The position numbers and the translations under genes were made by a program. A stretch of DNA of 64,000 bases from Lachnospiraceae bacterium (GTDB lineage: Bacteria > Bacillota > Clostridia > Lachnospirales > Lachnospiraceae): the NCBI GenBank assembly GCA_910575835.1, contig CAJTGB010000010.1, forward strand, positions 1 through 64,000. Reading direction: 5' to 3'. Below are positions 1 through 8,207 of this stretch, piece by piece. The notes below the pieces were generated by a model, which was not told where the DNA came from, searched no databases, and was given only the letters and a program-made list of their open reading frames with translations. The stretch's first letter is position 1, and every line of letters starts with the position of its first letter.

Positions 1-144
1 CGAAAATAGCGTCGAAAAATAACGGTAATTGTAAAAAAATCGGCACTGGGAATTGATTTTAGAAATGTCGAAAAAACAAGATTTTACATACCAATTTACG
101 ACAATACACAGTTTATTTTACAGTCTCCAATCGTCAGATACGCA

Positions 145-423
145 TATATCACATGCATCGATCAATACGGCTAGATCGAAGAACTTCCATCCGAGCACGG
201 ATATGCGGATATTGTGTATATTCCCAAAAAGCGCTCTGCATTGCCGGCAATGATCATTGAACTGAAATGGAATAAAACCGCCGATGAAGCCATCGCTCAG
301 ATCAGGAACCGTAACTATCCTGCGGCACTTCAAAACTTTGACAGCAAATTGCTCTTGGTGGGCCTGAATTATGACGAAAAAACAAATGTACACTCTTGTG
401 TTATCGAGGAATTCTGCCAATGA
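145..423 (+). pseudogene. C-terminal remnant of an AAA-ATPase/PD-(D/E)XK nuclease (DUF1703-like) gene
   Basis: The frame ending with TGA at 421-423 reads as the C-terminal nuclease-like domain of the large AAA-ATPase/DUF1703 family: EELPSEHGYADIVYIPKK, then IIELKWNKTADEAIAQI and LLVGLNYD. The D in YADIV and the E-x-K in IELKW match the PD-(D/E)XK core. An in-frame TAG at 172-174 interrupts the frame just before this segment, and upstream sequence in the same frame (AYITCIDQYG) still resembles the family. The ATPase half, normally several hundred residues, is absent. This is a decayed gene end with no usable start. Homology is from pattern recognition only. Confidence 0.7.
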
Positions 424-455
424 TATATCTGAGTCCTGAGACAGACTGAAAAATA

Positions 456-494
456 CGGAGGGATTATGTTTCTATCTGAAGCACAATCCCTCTG
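456..494 (-). terminator. Terminator after the HipA-like kinase gene
   Basis: GAGGGATT at 458-465 pairs with AATCCCTC at 485-492 around a 19-nt loop. On the minus strand the stem is followed by a T-rich run (CGTATTTTT). It lies just past the kinase stop codon at 501, so it probably ends that two-gene transcript. Confidence 0.65.
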
Positions 495-500
495 AACAAC

Positions 501-1253
501 TTACACAAAATATGTCCTATACCGTTTCAACTGATATTCCAATACTTCATGCAGTCTAGTGTGTCTTATATTATCCATTTCTCTATATATGGCTTCATAA
601 TCCAGCTTAATTCCCGTTCCCAACACGACTGCCTGCTGCTCAAAGCTGCCGCTGAAAGGCTTCGCTGCCGCATGTTCAATCTGCTCTTCCAACTCTTCGT
701 CAGGCGGAAACATCCCATAATTACTCAATAGTGATGCGCCGTTATCAAAAATCGGACATTCTCTATACTCATTCCCGCTGCGAATTACCGCAAGATTGTG
801 GAAATGTCTGTCCGTATTCAGCACTAACATATCAAAACTTAAGATATTACGAAGATATTCCGTACAATCAATCTCAGCATATTCTTTCATAAATTCAATT
901 ACAAACCGGATTCTCCCTGCAACATCCTGAATCGTATATATATGGTCCGTCAGATCTTTTCCGCAGGCGATCTCGTACAGCCGCTTAAACGTAACGATCA
1001 TCTCGCCCTCTTTTAGAAAATTCCTGCTCCTGCAGCCCGATCTTCCATTAATCGTACATGCTTCATACTCGACATAATCTTTAAGATTAGAATGCCTGAG
1101 TATCATGCTGCACGCCTCTTCCGCCATACCCTCATACCCGCTGATATCCTGTTTATACCAATATCCGTCCTTGAAATACTTACTCTCTGCTCCAAGACTT
1201 GAAAAACCGATATCATTCCGCCTGTATCCTTCTCCGATAAGATAATCAGTCAC
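501..1253 (-). CDS. HipA-like Ser/Thr kinase (short form)
   Basis: A 250-residue protein with the C-terminal kinase signature of HipA-type proteins. NTDRHFHN (146-153) matches the catalytic loop with D148 as base and N153 as metal ligand, and IFDNG (168-172) is the metal-binding segment. At 250 residues it is much shorter than HipA (about 440) and lacks the HipA N-terminal subdomain. The start is a GTG, and its first codons overlap the end of the upstream 115-residue gene by 8 bp, so the two are translationally coupled. HipA kinases phosphorylate targets such as aminoacyl-tRNA synthetases, but the target here is unknown. No HipB-like DNA-binding gene is adjacent. Confidence 0.75.
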   Translation of the reverse strand: MTDYLIGEGYRRNDIGFSSLGAESKYFKDGYWYKQDISGYEGMAEEACSMILRHSNLKDYVEYEACTINGRSGCRSRNFLKEGEMIVTFKRLYEIACGKDLTDHIYTIQDVAGRIRFVIEFMKEYAEIDCTEYLRNILSFDMLVLNTDRHFHNLAVIRSGNEYRECPIFDNGASLLSNYGMFPPDEELEEQIEHAAAKPFSGSFEQQAVVLGTGIKLDYEAIYREMDNIRHTRLHEVLEYQLKRYRTYFV

Positions 1254-1593
1254 GAATCTTCACATCCTTCCAACTGATATCCTCCCCCGGAAACCTGAGC
1301 CACTGGAAATCCTCCCACATAACTCCATGGGTAATCTTCACGATCTCATACGGATTGTATTCCTTAAGCCCCAACCATTCGAGATATTCCGGAAGACACG
1401 GTCTGTTCCGCTCCATACATCTCCCTTCCAGAAAACGGTATACCCGCTCCACAGTCACTTCCCCGCCGTAAAAAGGATTCTCCGGAAATGTATTCTTATG
1501 CTTCTGTATCTCTACCTTCCTACGCTTATCATAGAGTCTGACATCCGCCATGACATCATCTTTCCACATAACTGTAAATGCGTAATCTTCCAT
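1246..1593 (-). CDS. Small protein coupled to the HipA-like kinase, unknown function
   Basis: A protein of about 115 residues starting MEDYAFTVMWKDDVMADV. The ATG at 1593 was chosen because GAGGTGG lies just upstream; the frame stays open to a TTG at 1614. I recognise no domain, and there is no helix-turn-helix or membrane segment. The C-terminal part (NPYEIVKITHGVMWEDFQW) is rich in aromatic residues. It overlaps the kinase gene by 8 bp, so the two are probably made together. By analogy with split HipS/HipT systems it could be a partner, inhibitor or N-terminal-domain substitute for the kinase. That is inference from position only. Confidence 0.6.
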   Translation of the reverse strand: MEDYAFTVMWKDDVMADVRLYDKRRKVEIQKHKNTFPENPFYGGEVTVERVYRFLEGRCMERNRPCLPEYLEWLGLKEYNPYEIVKITHGVMWEDFQWLRFPGEDISWKDVKIRD

Positions 1594-1707
1594 ATCCACC
1601 TCACTGCTCCCCAATTCCTCTGCCCGGAACCGCCGCCATAATATCCTCTTCTTGTTATTTTTCAGTATATCACTTTCTTATTCATACGAAAAGGGCAGAT
1701 AATACAA

Positions 1708-1753
1708 ATGAGCAGAAAACTCTCAGGCATTCTCCCTGGACATTTCTGCTCAT
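1708..1753 (-). terminator. Hairpin terminator after the CmpB-family gene
   Basis: ATGAGCAGAAA at 1708-1718 and TTTCTGCTCAT at 1743-1753 form a perfect 11-bp stem, with an ATTTGT run following on the minus strand. It lies 15 bp past the stop of the membrane protein gene. Confidence 0.55.
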
Positions 1754-1767
1754 AATATGATTTATCC

Positions 1768-2349
1768 TTATTGAACGGGCGACACCTCATCCGGTTCTTC
1801 CAGAACCTCCGCCAGATCATTCTTCTTCTCTCTATACACTACCATCGCAAAATCTATCAGATACGCTCCCAGAATAACGCTCCCCAGGATCTTCCCTGCC
1901 CGCGCCGGAACATAATCCACCATACTCACGATCATCTTATGTAAGAAGAAAAACAACGCCACCGTATAAAATCCCCAGGCAATAGAACTCTCCAGACAGA
2001 TGATCCCCTGATAATTAAAAGGCTTCTCCTGGTAATCCCACCAGATCTCTCCGAAAACCCTCTGCATAATACGCGCCGTTATGAATTCCAACGTCGTCGC
2101 AAGGAACATCCCCAGCAAAAACAGCCGGACCGGGTTCTCACTGTACGGATGCAGAGTAAAGAATACCGTCAGCGCGCCAAACCCATAGATCGGGCACATA
2201 GGGCCTCTCGCAAAGCCTCTGTTCGTGATCTTCCTGTTACAAATGGACATATAGACAGACTCTACAAGCCATCCCAATATACTGTATAACACAAACCATA
2301 GCAACACCTGGTATGCATTTCCTTCAATAATACTGTTATTCCACCACAT
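1768..2349 (-). CDS. Putative ABC transporter permease, CmpB-like membrane protein
   Basis: A 193-residue integral membrane protein of the family annotated as putative ABC transporter permease (CmpB). Characteristic segments are SILGWLVESVYMSI near the N-terminus, RGFARGPMCPIYGFGAL, and the later WWDYQEKPFNYQGIICL stretch. Five or so hydrophobic segments are visible. The ATG at 2349 (MWWNNSII) is preferred because AGGAGA lies 10 nt upstream; a longer frame reaches 2412 without a clear ribosome site. No ATPase or binding protein is next to it, so the transporter label is family convention and not demonstrated. Confidence 0.75.
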   Translation of the reverse strand: MWWNNSIIEGNAYQVLLWFVLYSILGWLVESVYMSICNRKITNRGFARGPMCPIYGFGALTVFFTLHPYSENPVRLFLLGMFLATTLEFITARIMQRVFGEIWWDYQEKPFNYQGIICLESSIAWGFYTVALFFFLHKMIVSMVDYVPARAGKILGSVILGAYLIDFAMVVYREKKNDLAEVLEEPDEVSPVQ

Positions 2350-2451
2350 AATGTATCTTCTCCTGTCTCGAAATAATGTCCATATTATACCCTTGTTCTC
2401 CCCGTTTGTCAATTTTTAGCGAAACTTTAACAAAAATGATTGTCAAAACTG

Positions 2452-3711
2452 CTATACCAGACTGTCGTACTCTGCGAATCGTCTGAATACTCTTCTCGCA
2501 CTCATAGCAATCAGAAGCGATACGGCCCCCGAAAACAGTACCACCGCATACTCAAATCCCCGGCAGATCTCAAACAGGACGCCGTATAACGCATTGCCGA
2601 AGGGCTGTGCACACATGGAGAAGGTAAGGGCGACAGCGATCACCTTCCCGATTAGGTTCTGCGGTGTCTCCGCCTGTACGAATGATATCATCTGCACCGA
2701 AAATACGGTTGAAAATACCATAATAATAAAACAGCAGGCTGTTAGGACAATATAATTGACTATTCCTGATGAGGATAATATAAGTACAAAGGCCGCCGGA
2801 AATACACAGGCCGCGCTGGCTATGATCAGATTCCCCGCCTTTTGGATCGACAGCCTGCCTGCAAAAATACCCGCACCGATTCCTCCTGTCAGCCCTCCCG
2901 CTGCTAATGCACCCTGGGCATAGCCGTATAACCTGTTTGCCTCCAGCGCTCCAAGGTCAAATACCTCCGTCACCAGATACGGAAGCGCCACAATGATCAT
3001 TGCAGATAAGAACAGATTGATTCCGCAGACTACCAGGAGGACTTTTCCGATCACAGGCTTATCCTGTCGGATGAACCGGATGCTTTCCGTAAAATCTGCC
3101 TTCACGATCTTCCATATCCTTCCGTCAGAAGCCGGTTTCAGGAACGGAATCTTAATGAATATCTCCATAACAGCCGACAAGACAAAACATACCATACATA
3201 CCAATAACACAAGCTTTATTCCGTATGCACTGTACAGAATTCCTCCAAGCACCGGACCACTTAAGGATGCAAATGAACTTATGGTATTAATGATAGAATT
3301 CGCCGCCATCAGATTCCCCTGCTCTACCAGCGCCGGGATACTTGCCTGCACCGACGGCTGGTAAGCGCCTGCAATGCCGTACAGAAGCATGAGCGTCACA
3401 GTAAGGAGAACGACGATATTGCCTCCCTCCATTAAAAGAAAGAATGTCAGTATGACCGCCGCCGTAAAGAAATCCAACGCCACCATAACATTTCTCTTGT
3501 TAACTCTGTCCGCAACAATACCGCCCACCGGTGACAGTAAAATAGACGGGATAAACGCACATGCCATCACCGTGCCGTAAAGCGCCGATGATCCTGTCAA
3601 GTTCAGCAGATATAAAGGTAACGCAAATCTTAACGCAGCGTTTCCAAACAATGAGATGATCTGCCCGATAACTACCAGTGTAAAGTCCTTTGAAAAAAGT
3701 CTATGATTCAT
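2452..3711 (-). CDS. MFS transporter, probable drug exporter
   Basis: A 419-residue major facilitator protein with about 12 transmembrane segments. The N-terminal half contains GNAALRFALPLYLLNLTGS and the loop GGIVADRVNKRNVM, which matches the MFS motif between segments 2 and 3. It resembles macrolide-efflux-like and enterobactin-exporter-like MFS proteins. The start has a strong AGGAGG site. A 19-bp TetR-type palindrome at 3741-3759 lies about 30 bp upstream, and the tetR gene sits immediately upstream on the same strand, so expression is probably induced by the exported compound. The substrate cannot be read from sequence. Confidence 0.85.
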   Translation of the reverse strand: MNHRLFSKDFTLVVIGQIISLFGNAALRFALPLYLLNLTGSSALYGTVMACAFIPSILLSPVGGIVADRVNKRNVMVALDFFTAAVILTFFLLMEGGNIVVLLTVTLMLLYGIAGAYQPSVQASIPALVEQGNLMAANSIINTISSFASLSGPVLGGILYSAYGIKLVLLVCMVCFVLSAVMEIFIKIPFLKPASDGRIWKIVKADFTESIRFIRQDKPVIGKVLLVVCGINLFLSAMIIVALPYLVTEVFDLGALEANRLYGYAQGALAAGGLTGGIGAGIFAGRLSIQKAGNLIIASAACVFPAAFVLILSSSGIVNYIVLTACCFIIMVFSTVFSVQMISFVQAETPQNLIGKVIAVALTFSMCAQPFGNALYGVLFEICRGFEYAVVLFSGAVSLLIAMSARRVFRRFAEYDSLV

Positions 3712-3740
3712 ATAGTGCCTCCTATTCTTAATACTTATAA

Positions 3741-3759
3741 CATACCGTTCGTCGGTATG
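3741..3759. promoter_or_regulatory. TetR operator before the MFS gene
   Basis: A perfect palindrome with arms CATACCG and CGGTATG around TTCGT. It lies between tetR and the MFS start, over the likely -10 region. A related 19-bp copy lies in the tetR promoter at 4531-4549, and a shorter variant at 4503-4517. Confidence 0.7.
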
Positions 3760-3810
3760 TATTTCCCTAAAAAATTTCCAACCATACAGTTGGAAAATTT
3801 TCTGCCGTGT

Positions 3811-4479
3811 CTAATGGGCAGAATGCAGCTTATTCTTTTGATAAATAGACGACAGCTCCCGCACTCTGTCCGTCATCTCGCCGTCAACAATATCCACTCC
3901 CAATCCCTTAAGCATCTGTCCAAAGACCATAAACTTACGATAGGATTCGTCCGCAGAATTGTTAAATATCATCGGGTTTGTCCAGATATTTGCCACAAGT
4001 ATGATGAGTTCTGCCAGCTCCTCTGGATAATCCGTCTCAATAGACCCGTCCGCAATCCCCTGTCTGATGATCGGCAAGATATAATTGGGCGCCGCATCTT
4101 CTATGGTCTCCTGCAAAAGACTGAGAAGAAGCTTCGGATTACCTCGCAGATTAGGCGCCACAGCAAATAATTCCTCCTGTACAGGCCGGTTCAGCGACAC
4201 TTTAAAAATAGCCTTAAGCTTCTCTCTCCCGTTAAGATCCTTACGATTCCTTACATTCGCAAGTAACTGGTTTGACTCCGACGTCATCCTGTCTGCAACG
4301 GCAAACAGAATATCTTCCTTTGACTTAAAATGATGGTAGATCGCTCCCTTGCTGAGTCCGCCCAAATGCTTAATGATATCCTGAATAGACGTATGCTCAT
4401 ATCCCTTCTCCATGAACAGACGGAAGGCAACGTCCAGTATTAACCGGACAGTCTCCTCCGGGTGCTTGTTTCTTGCCAC
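3811..4479 (-). CDS. TetR/AcrR family repressor
   Basis: A 222-residue regulator. The N-terminal helix-turn-helix is clear: AFRLFMEKGYEHTSIQDI, then GLSKGAIYHHFKSKEDIL at about residues 40-57. The C-terminal helical ligand-binding half is variable, as is normal for the family. It lies just upstream of an MFS exporter on the same strand. Related palindromes stand before both genes (3741-3759, 4503-4517, 4531-4549), which predicts that it represses itself and the exporter. The inducer is unknown. Confidence 0.9.
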   Translation of the reverse strand: MARNKHPEETVRLILDVAFRLFMEKGYEHTSIQDIIKHLGGLSKGAIYHHFKSKEDILFAVADRMTSESNQLLANVRNRKDLNGREKLKAIFKVSLNRPVQEELFAVAPNLRGNPKLLLSLLQETIEDAAPNYILPIIRQGIADGSIETDYPEELAELIILVANIWTNPMIFNNSADESYRKFMVFGQMLKGLGVDIVDGEMTDRVRELSSIYQKNKLHSAH

Positions 4480-4502
4480 GTTCTTCTCACCTCTCCCAAA
4501 AA

Positions 4503-4554
4503 CATACCATCAGTATGTATCATATGTTATCATACCAACGGTCGGTTTGTCAAA
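4503..4554 (-). promoter_or_regulatory. tetR promoter with two operator-like palindromes
   Basis: On the minus strand a TTGACA box (4549-4554) is followed by an 18-bp spacer and TAACAT. The 19-bp site CATACCAACGGTCGGTTTG (4531-4549) fills the spacer. A shorter site, CATAC-CATCA-GTATG (4503-4517), lies just downstream of the expected transcript start. Both resemble the perfect operator before the MFS gene, which fits autoregulation by blocking RNA polymerase. Confidence 0.6.
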
Positions 4555-4582
4555 TACATTTGAAAATAGTATATAAGCTATC

Positions 4583-5275
4583 CTACGATTCCTTCAACTT
4601 CCCATAAAACAAATCATAGAATTCCTTATATGTCTTCTTCATATACAGCAAATGCTGCTTCATATAAAAATAAGCAAACTCTCCGTCTCTTTCCCTGAGA
4701 GCCTCATATATCTTCTCATGCTGTTCTCTTATACACTGTGAATGTGTCTTCTGCCGGACAGGCGGTTTAAGCTGCTGCAAAGACGTATCGGTCTCCATCT
4801 GGAAGAGCTCGTCCAACCATCGAAGAAGGATCGGTTTATGAAGGGTGGCGATCAGCTCCCGGTGAAAAGTTTCTTCCGCGCGTTCATCAGCGAGAAACTG
4901 CCCCAGTCTGTCAATCTCTTCATCCGTCGCATGTATTGCCGCCTCCTTTGCAAGAATCGGTTCAACCATCAGCCTGATCTCTGTTGATTCCAGAAACTTC
5001 TGAAGAAAATCCATATGTGAGTCATCACTGTGCAATAGCTCCATACCGCTCAGTCTCACATAGCTGCCCTTGCCGTGTACCGTCTCGATCACACCGGCCT
5101 CATTCAGAAGACGCAGCGCTTCCCGAATTGTAATCCTGCTGACCCCCATCTCTTCTGCAAGATGAAGCTCTCCGGGGAGCAGCTCCCCCTTTTTATACAC
5201 TCCTTGTATGATCAGATTCTCTATCTGCTTCAAGACCTGTTCATACAGCTTCATACCGCCTGTAAGTTTCTGCAT
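4583..5275 (-). CDS. GntR-family regulator with FCD-like domain
   Basis: A 230-residue transcription factor. The N-terminal winged helix is typical of GntR: KLYEQVLKQIENLI, then ELHLAEEMGVSRITIREALR and GVIETVHGKGSYVRL. The all-helical C-terminal half (EIRLMVEPILAKEAAI) fits the FadR-like FCD ligand-binding fold. The ATG at 5275 (MQKLTGG) is used; the upstream extension reads unlike the family. It is tandem with an amino acid permease and close to a divergent PLP-lyase/molybdoenzyme operon, so it probably senses a substrate of that pathway. Candidate binding sites lie in the 6707-6972 gap. Confidence 0.88.
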   Translation of the reverse strand: MQKLTGGMKLYEQVLKQIENLIIQGVYKKGELLPGELHLAEEMGVSRITIREALRLLNEAGVIETVHGKGSYVRLSGMELLHSDDSHMDFLQKFLESTEIRLMVEPILAKEAAIHATDEEIDRLGQFLADERAEETFHRELIATLHKPILLRWLDELFQMETDTSLQQLKPPVRQKTHSQCIREQHEKIYEALRERDGEFAYFYMKQHLLYMKKTYKEFYDLFYGKLKES

Positions 5276-5359
5276 TGCATATACCCCTGTTCGTTTCCTG
5301 ATTATCCTGTTAAACTCTATTTTACATAATTTTCTGCTTATTGCAAGCAGAATAGAACA

Positions 5360-5382
5360 GGCAGGCGTAAAATCCGCCTGCC
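5360..5382 (-). terminator. Terminator-like hairpin after the APC permease gene
   Basis: GGCAGGCG (5360-5367) and CGCCTGCC (5375-5382) form an 8-bp GC-rich stem with a 7-nt loop. On the minus strand a TGTTCTATT run follows, a weak T tract. It lies between the permease stop and the GntR gene and may limit read-through into the regulator. Confidence 0.55.
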
Positions 5383-5392
5383 CGCTCATAGG

Positions 5393-6706
5393 TTATGCAT
5401 TATCTTGTTCTTCGTTGATATTCTGAATACTCTTTAACTCTATCTTACCGCTCTTCACTCGCCATGTGGCATATGTAAACATTACGATCGTCAATACAGC
5501 ATTGCCAATAATAGTGAACATATCTGTGCCCGCAACTGAAAAATACGCCGTAACCAGACTTCCCAGAATAGACAGGCCGATCAGAGCTACGAATACCGGA
5601 TAGGAACACTTCAGATCACACTTTTCCCACGCCTCCGGGAAACGTTTCGGAAGGCTGATCGTTGCAAAATTACATACAACGCCCAATATAAGCCCTGGAA
5701 CAAGTACAAAGGATACAATAACGTCAAAAGTAACGTCAAATATAACCGGTATGATAGCCGTAGCATAAAAGATCAGGTATACGATCTTCTGATTCTTCAT
5801 AAATCCAGGAAGCCAGCCGTCCTCAGCAGAGGCTACGATAGGCGCCGGCATCGCGATCAAGCCTCCCAAGAGCGTCGTTCCAATCGCAAACATAGCGCCG
5901 CACACAACAAAGAACAGATAAAACGCCTTAGGCATAACAGCCTGCGCAATACCTCCAAGCTCCGTTGCACTGGCTTCTGCATACGGCAGCACGCCTCCTG
6001 CGACCGTACCTAAGAAGAAATAAATCAATCCCGCAACTGCCGATGAGATAAAAAACGAAAGCGGAATATTTCTCTTTGAATTCTTTGCCACTCCCTGTAA
6101 GTTAAACAGGTTAAAGGCGCCGTCACATGCAAAAGACATAATAGCAATAGCGATACAGAAGTTCTTCACGCCGTTAAACATAAAAGGTTCTCCTGAGAAC
6201 CCTCCCCACTGCACCTTCGGAAGACCGAAGACTACAAAAAGAGCAAGCGCGATATACATGAACACTGCCATAAGATTCTGTACCTTCGCGAATATATTGA
6301 CGCCGCCTGCAGCCAGAAGGAAAAACACTGTCAATACTGCAAGCGAGAGGATGCGTCGGTACGGTTCAAGCGCTGGGAATAACTGCACAAGGTAATTTGA
6401 GATCGATATTCCGAATATTGAATACGACAGCGCGGACACAAGATTCATGAATGCGCCGCATCCTGCCAGTATAGGGCCCACGATCAACGCCTGCTGCGCA
6501 TACATACCTCCGTCGAGTGAGAACATGGAAGCCGTAAACATCGCACGGACATACTGCAGGCACATAAGCGTCATAGAAAAGATCACGGCAATTCCTATAC
6601 TGCGCCCCGTCAAAGCGACACCCGTACTGAGCATGGAAAAAATTCCGGCTCCGATGATACTGCCCACTCCGACAGATACCAGGTCAAATAGGTTCATTTT
6701 CTTCAT
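5393..6706 (-). CDS. APC-family amino acid permease
   Basis: A 437-residue membrane protein with about 12 hydrophobic segments. The N-terminal LVSVGVGSIIGAGIFSML is the glycine-rich helix 1 signature of amino acid-polyamine-organocation transporters. It probably imports an amino acid or amine by symport or exchange. It is divergent from the PatB-like lyase/molybdoenzyme operon across a 266-bp gap and lies upstream of the GntR gene. That suggests it supplies the operon's substrate. Specificity cannot be deduced. Confidence 0.85.
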   Translation of the reverse strand: MKKMNLFDLVSVGVGSIIGAGIFSMLSTGVALTGRSIGIAVIFSMTLMCLQYVRAMFTASMFSLDGGMYAQQALIVGPILAGCGAFMNLVSALSYSIFGISISNYLVQLFPALEPYRRILSLAVLTVFFLLAAGGVNIFAKVQNLMAVFMYIALALFVVFGLPKVQWGGFSGEPFMFNGVKNFCIAIAIMSFACDGAFNLFNLQGVAKNSKRNIPLSFFISSAVAGLIYFFLGTVAGGVLPYAEASATELGGIAQAVMPKAFYLFFVVCGAMFAIGTTLLGGLIAMPAPIVASAEDGWLPGFMKNQKIVYLIFYATAIIPVIFDVTFDVIVSFVLVPGLILGVVCNFATISLPKRFPEAWEKCDLKCSYPVFVALIGLSILGSLVTAYFSVAGTDMFTIIGNAVLTIVMFTYATWRVKSGKIELKSIQNINEEQDNA

Positions 6707-6972
6707 AATAAACTCTCCTTTACTTCATCTCTGATTTTATCTTCCCGTAGAAAGAGGTTATAGGAATCATACAACAGTTTATAAATTATAACAACATGTA
6801 TTTTATATTAATTATATTTTTCGTCGTAATTCACATTTTAAATACTGTTTTTATGTATATTTTGCACATAAATCATATATTTTATATTATTATTCTTGAT
6901 TTTTCTTTTTTATGTTGTTATATTATTGTTATAAACCAATACATCACTGGATAAAGAAAGGATTATGGAATC
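6707..6972. promoter_or_regulatory. AT-rich divergent regulatory region, APC permease / lyase operon
   Basis: A very AT-rich 266-bp gap separates the two divergent start codons. TATAACAACAT at 6787-6797 recurs as its exact reverse complement ATGTTGTTATA at 6912-6922, and a further TTGTTATAA half-site follows at 6927. The paired sites flank the gap and are plausible operators for the nearby GntR regulator. Both genes could then be controlled together. Promoter boxes are hard to single out in sequence this AT-rich. Confidence 0.45.
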
Positions 6973-8151
6973 ATGTACGATTTTGACAAAGTAACGGACC
7001 GAAAAAACACATCGAGTATTAAATGGAATTTTCAGCATGCATTTGGACAACCTGACGGACTCCTTCCATTCTGGATCGCCGATACCGATTTCGCGACATT
7101 GCCGGAGATTACAGACGCAATTCAGAAGAGATGCGAGCACCCGATCATCGGATACAGTGCGCCGCTCCCCTCTGTTTATACTGCGATCCAGAGTTGGTGG
7201 GAACGCCGTCACAACTGGAAGCCAGAGAAAGAATGGATGCTGCAAAGCTTCGGTGTTGTGACCGGAATTTATTTTACACTGGATGCGCTTGTAGCAAAAG
7301 GCGGCAAAGTCTTGATATTTACCCCTGTATACGACCCGTTTTTTGCCGCGGTCAATAACAGCGGGCACACGCTGATCGACTGTCCTCTCAATTATCAGGA
7401 TAACCGTTACACGATCGACTGGGAAAGGTTTGAGACAGAATTAAAAAACGGCGCAGAAGCCGCCGTAATCTGCAATCCCCACAATCCGGTAGGACGCGTA
7501 TGGTCTTATGAGGAAATCGATAAAATCGTATATTTGTGCGCCAAATACAATGTCTATCTGTTAAGCGACGAGATTCACGCCGACTTCGGCCTTACGCGCA
7601 GATACACGACCGTCGGACGTTTCCTTAAGACCCATGATAAACTGGTTATTTATACCGCAATCTCCAAAAGCTTTAACATGGCAGGTCTCGGCTCCTCCTG
7701 CATGATCGTCCCAAATGAAAAGATCCGCAATAAGATCATAGAAGCTTATGACAGCAGATGGATGTTCGGCCCCTGCGATCTCGCATACACCGCCATAGAG
7801 GCCGCATACACCTACGGCGACAAATGGATGGATGAGCAATGTGATTACCTCGAAAAAAATGCAGAGTATGTCAAAGAATACCTCGCAGAATACGCACCCC
7901 AGATAAAGGTCACAGAACACGAAGGAACTTTCCTCATGTGGCTGAATATGCGCTGCTTCGAAAAGAGCAGTAATGAGCTGACCGAGATTCTCGCAAAGGA
8001 ATACGGCATAGCCCTGGGCGACGGCAGCCATTACGGCAGTCAGGCCGACGGCTTCATGCGTCTTAATATCGGATGTCCAATGGCGACCCTGAAGTCCGGC
8101 CTGGAACAAATCGCCAAAATGTATGCCGATCACATATACAGCCCAAAATAG
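6973..8151 (+). CDS. PatB/MalY-type PLP-dependent C-S lyase or aminotransferase
   Basis: A 392-residue fold-type I PLP enzyme of the MalY/PatB group, which includes cystathionine beta-lyases acting on cystathionine, cysteine or cysteine S-conjugates. Visible motifs are FWIADTDF near residue 33, NPHNPVGR (168-175), SDEIHADF (198-205) and TAISKSFNMAGLGSS with the probable PLP lysine K232. It is the first gene of a plus-strand operon with an FAD oxidoreductase, a molybdoenzyme and a ferredoxin. An AAAGGA ribosome site precedes the ATG. A plain transaminase activity is possible. The operon context suggests cleavage of an unusual sulfur amino acid, but that is inference. Confidence 0.9.
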   Translation: MYDFDKVTDRKNTSSIKWNFQHAFGQPDGLLPFWIADTDFATLPEITDAIQKRCEHPIIGYSAPLPSVYTAIQSWWERRHNWKPEKEWMLQSFGVVTGIYFTLDALVAKGGKVLIFTPVYDPFFAAVNNSGHTLIDCPLNYQDNRYTIDWERFETELKNGAEAAVICNPHNPVGRVWSYEEIDKIVYLCAKYNVYLLSDEIHADFGLTRRYTTVGRFLKTHDKLVIYTAISKSFNMAGLGSSCMIVPNEKIRNKIIEAYDSRWMFGPCDLAYTAIEAAYTYGDKWMDEQCDYLEKNAEYVKEYLAEYAPQIKVTEHEGTFLMWLNMRCFEKSSNELTEILAKEYGIALGDGSHYGSQADGFMRLNIGCPMATLKSGLEQIAKMYADHIYSPK

Positions 8152-8207
8152 AAATCCTCAAAACAGCAGCCGTAAGATTAATTCGAAAGGATTGAATTGT
8201 ACATATT

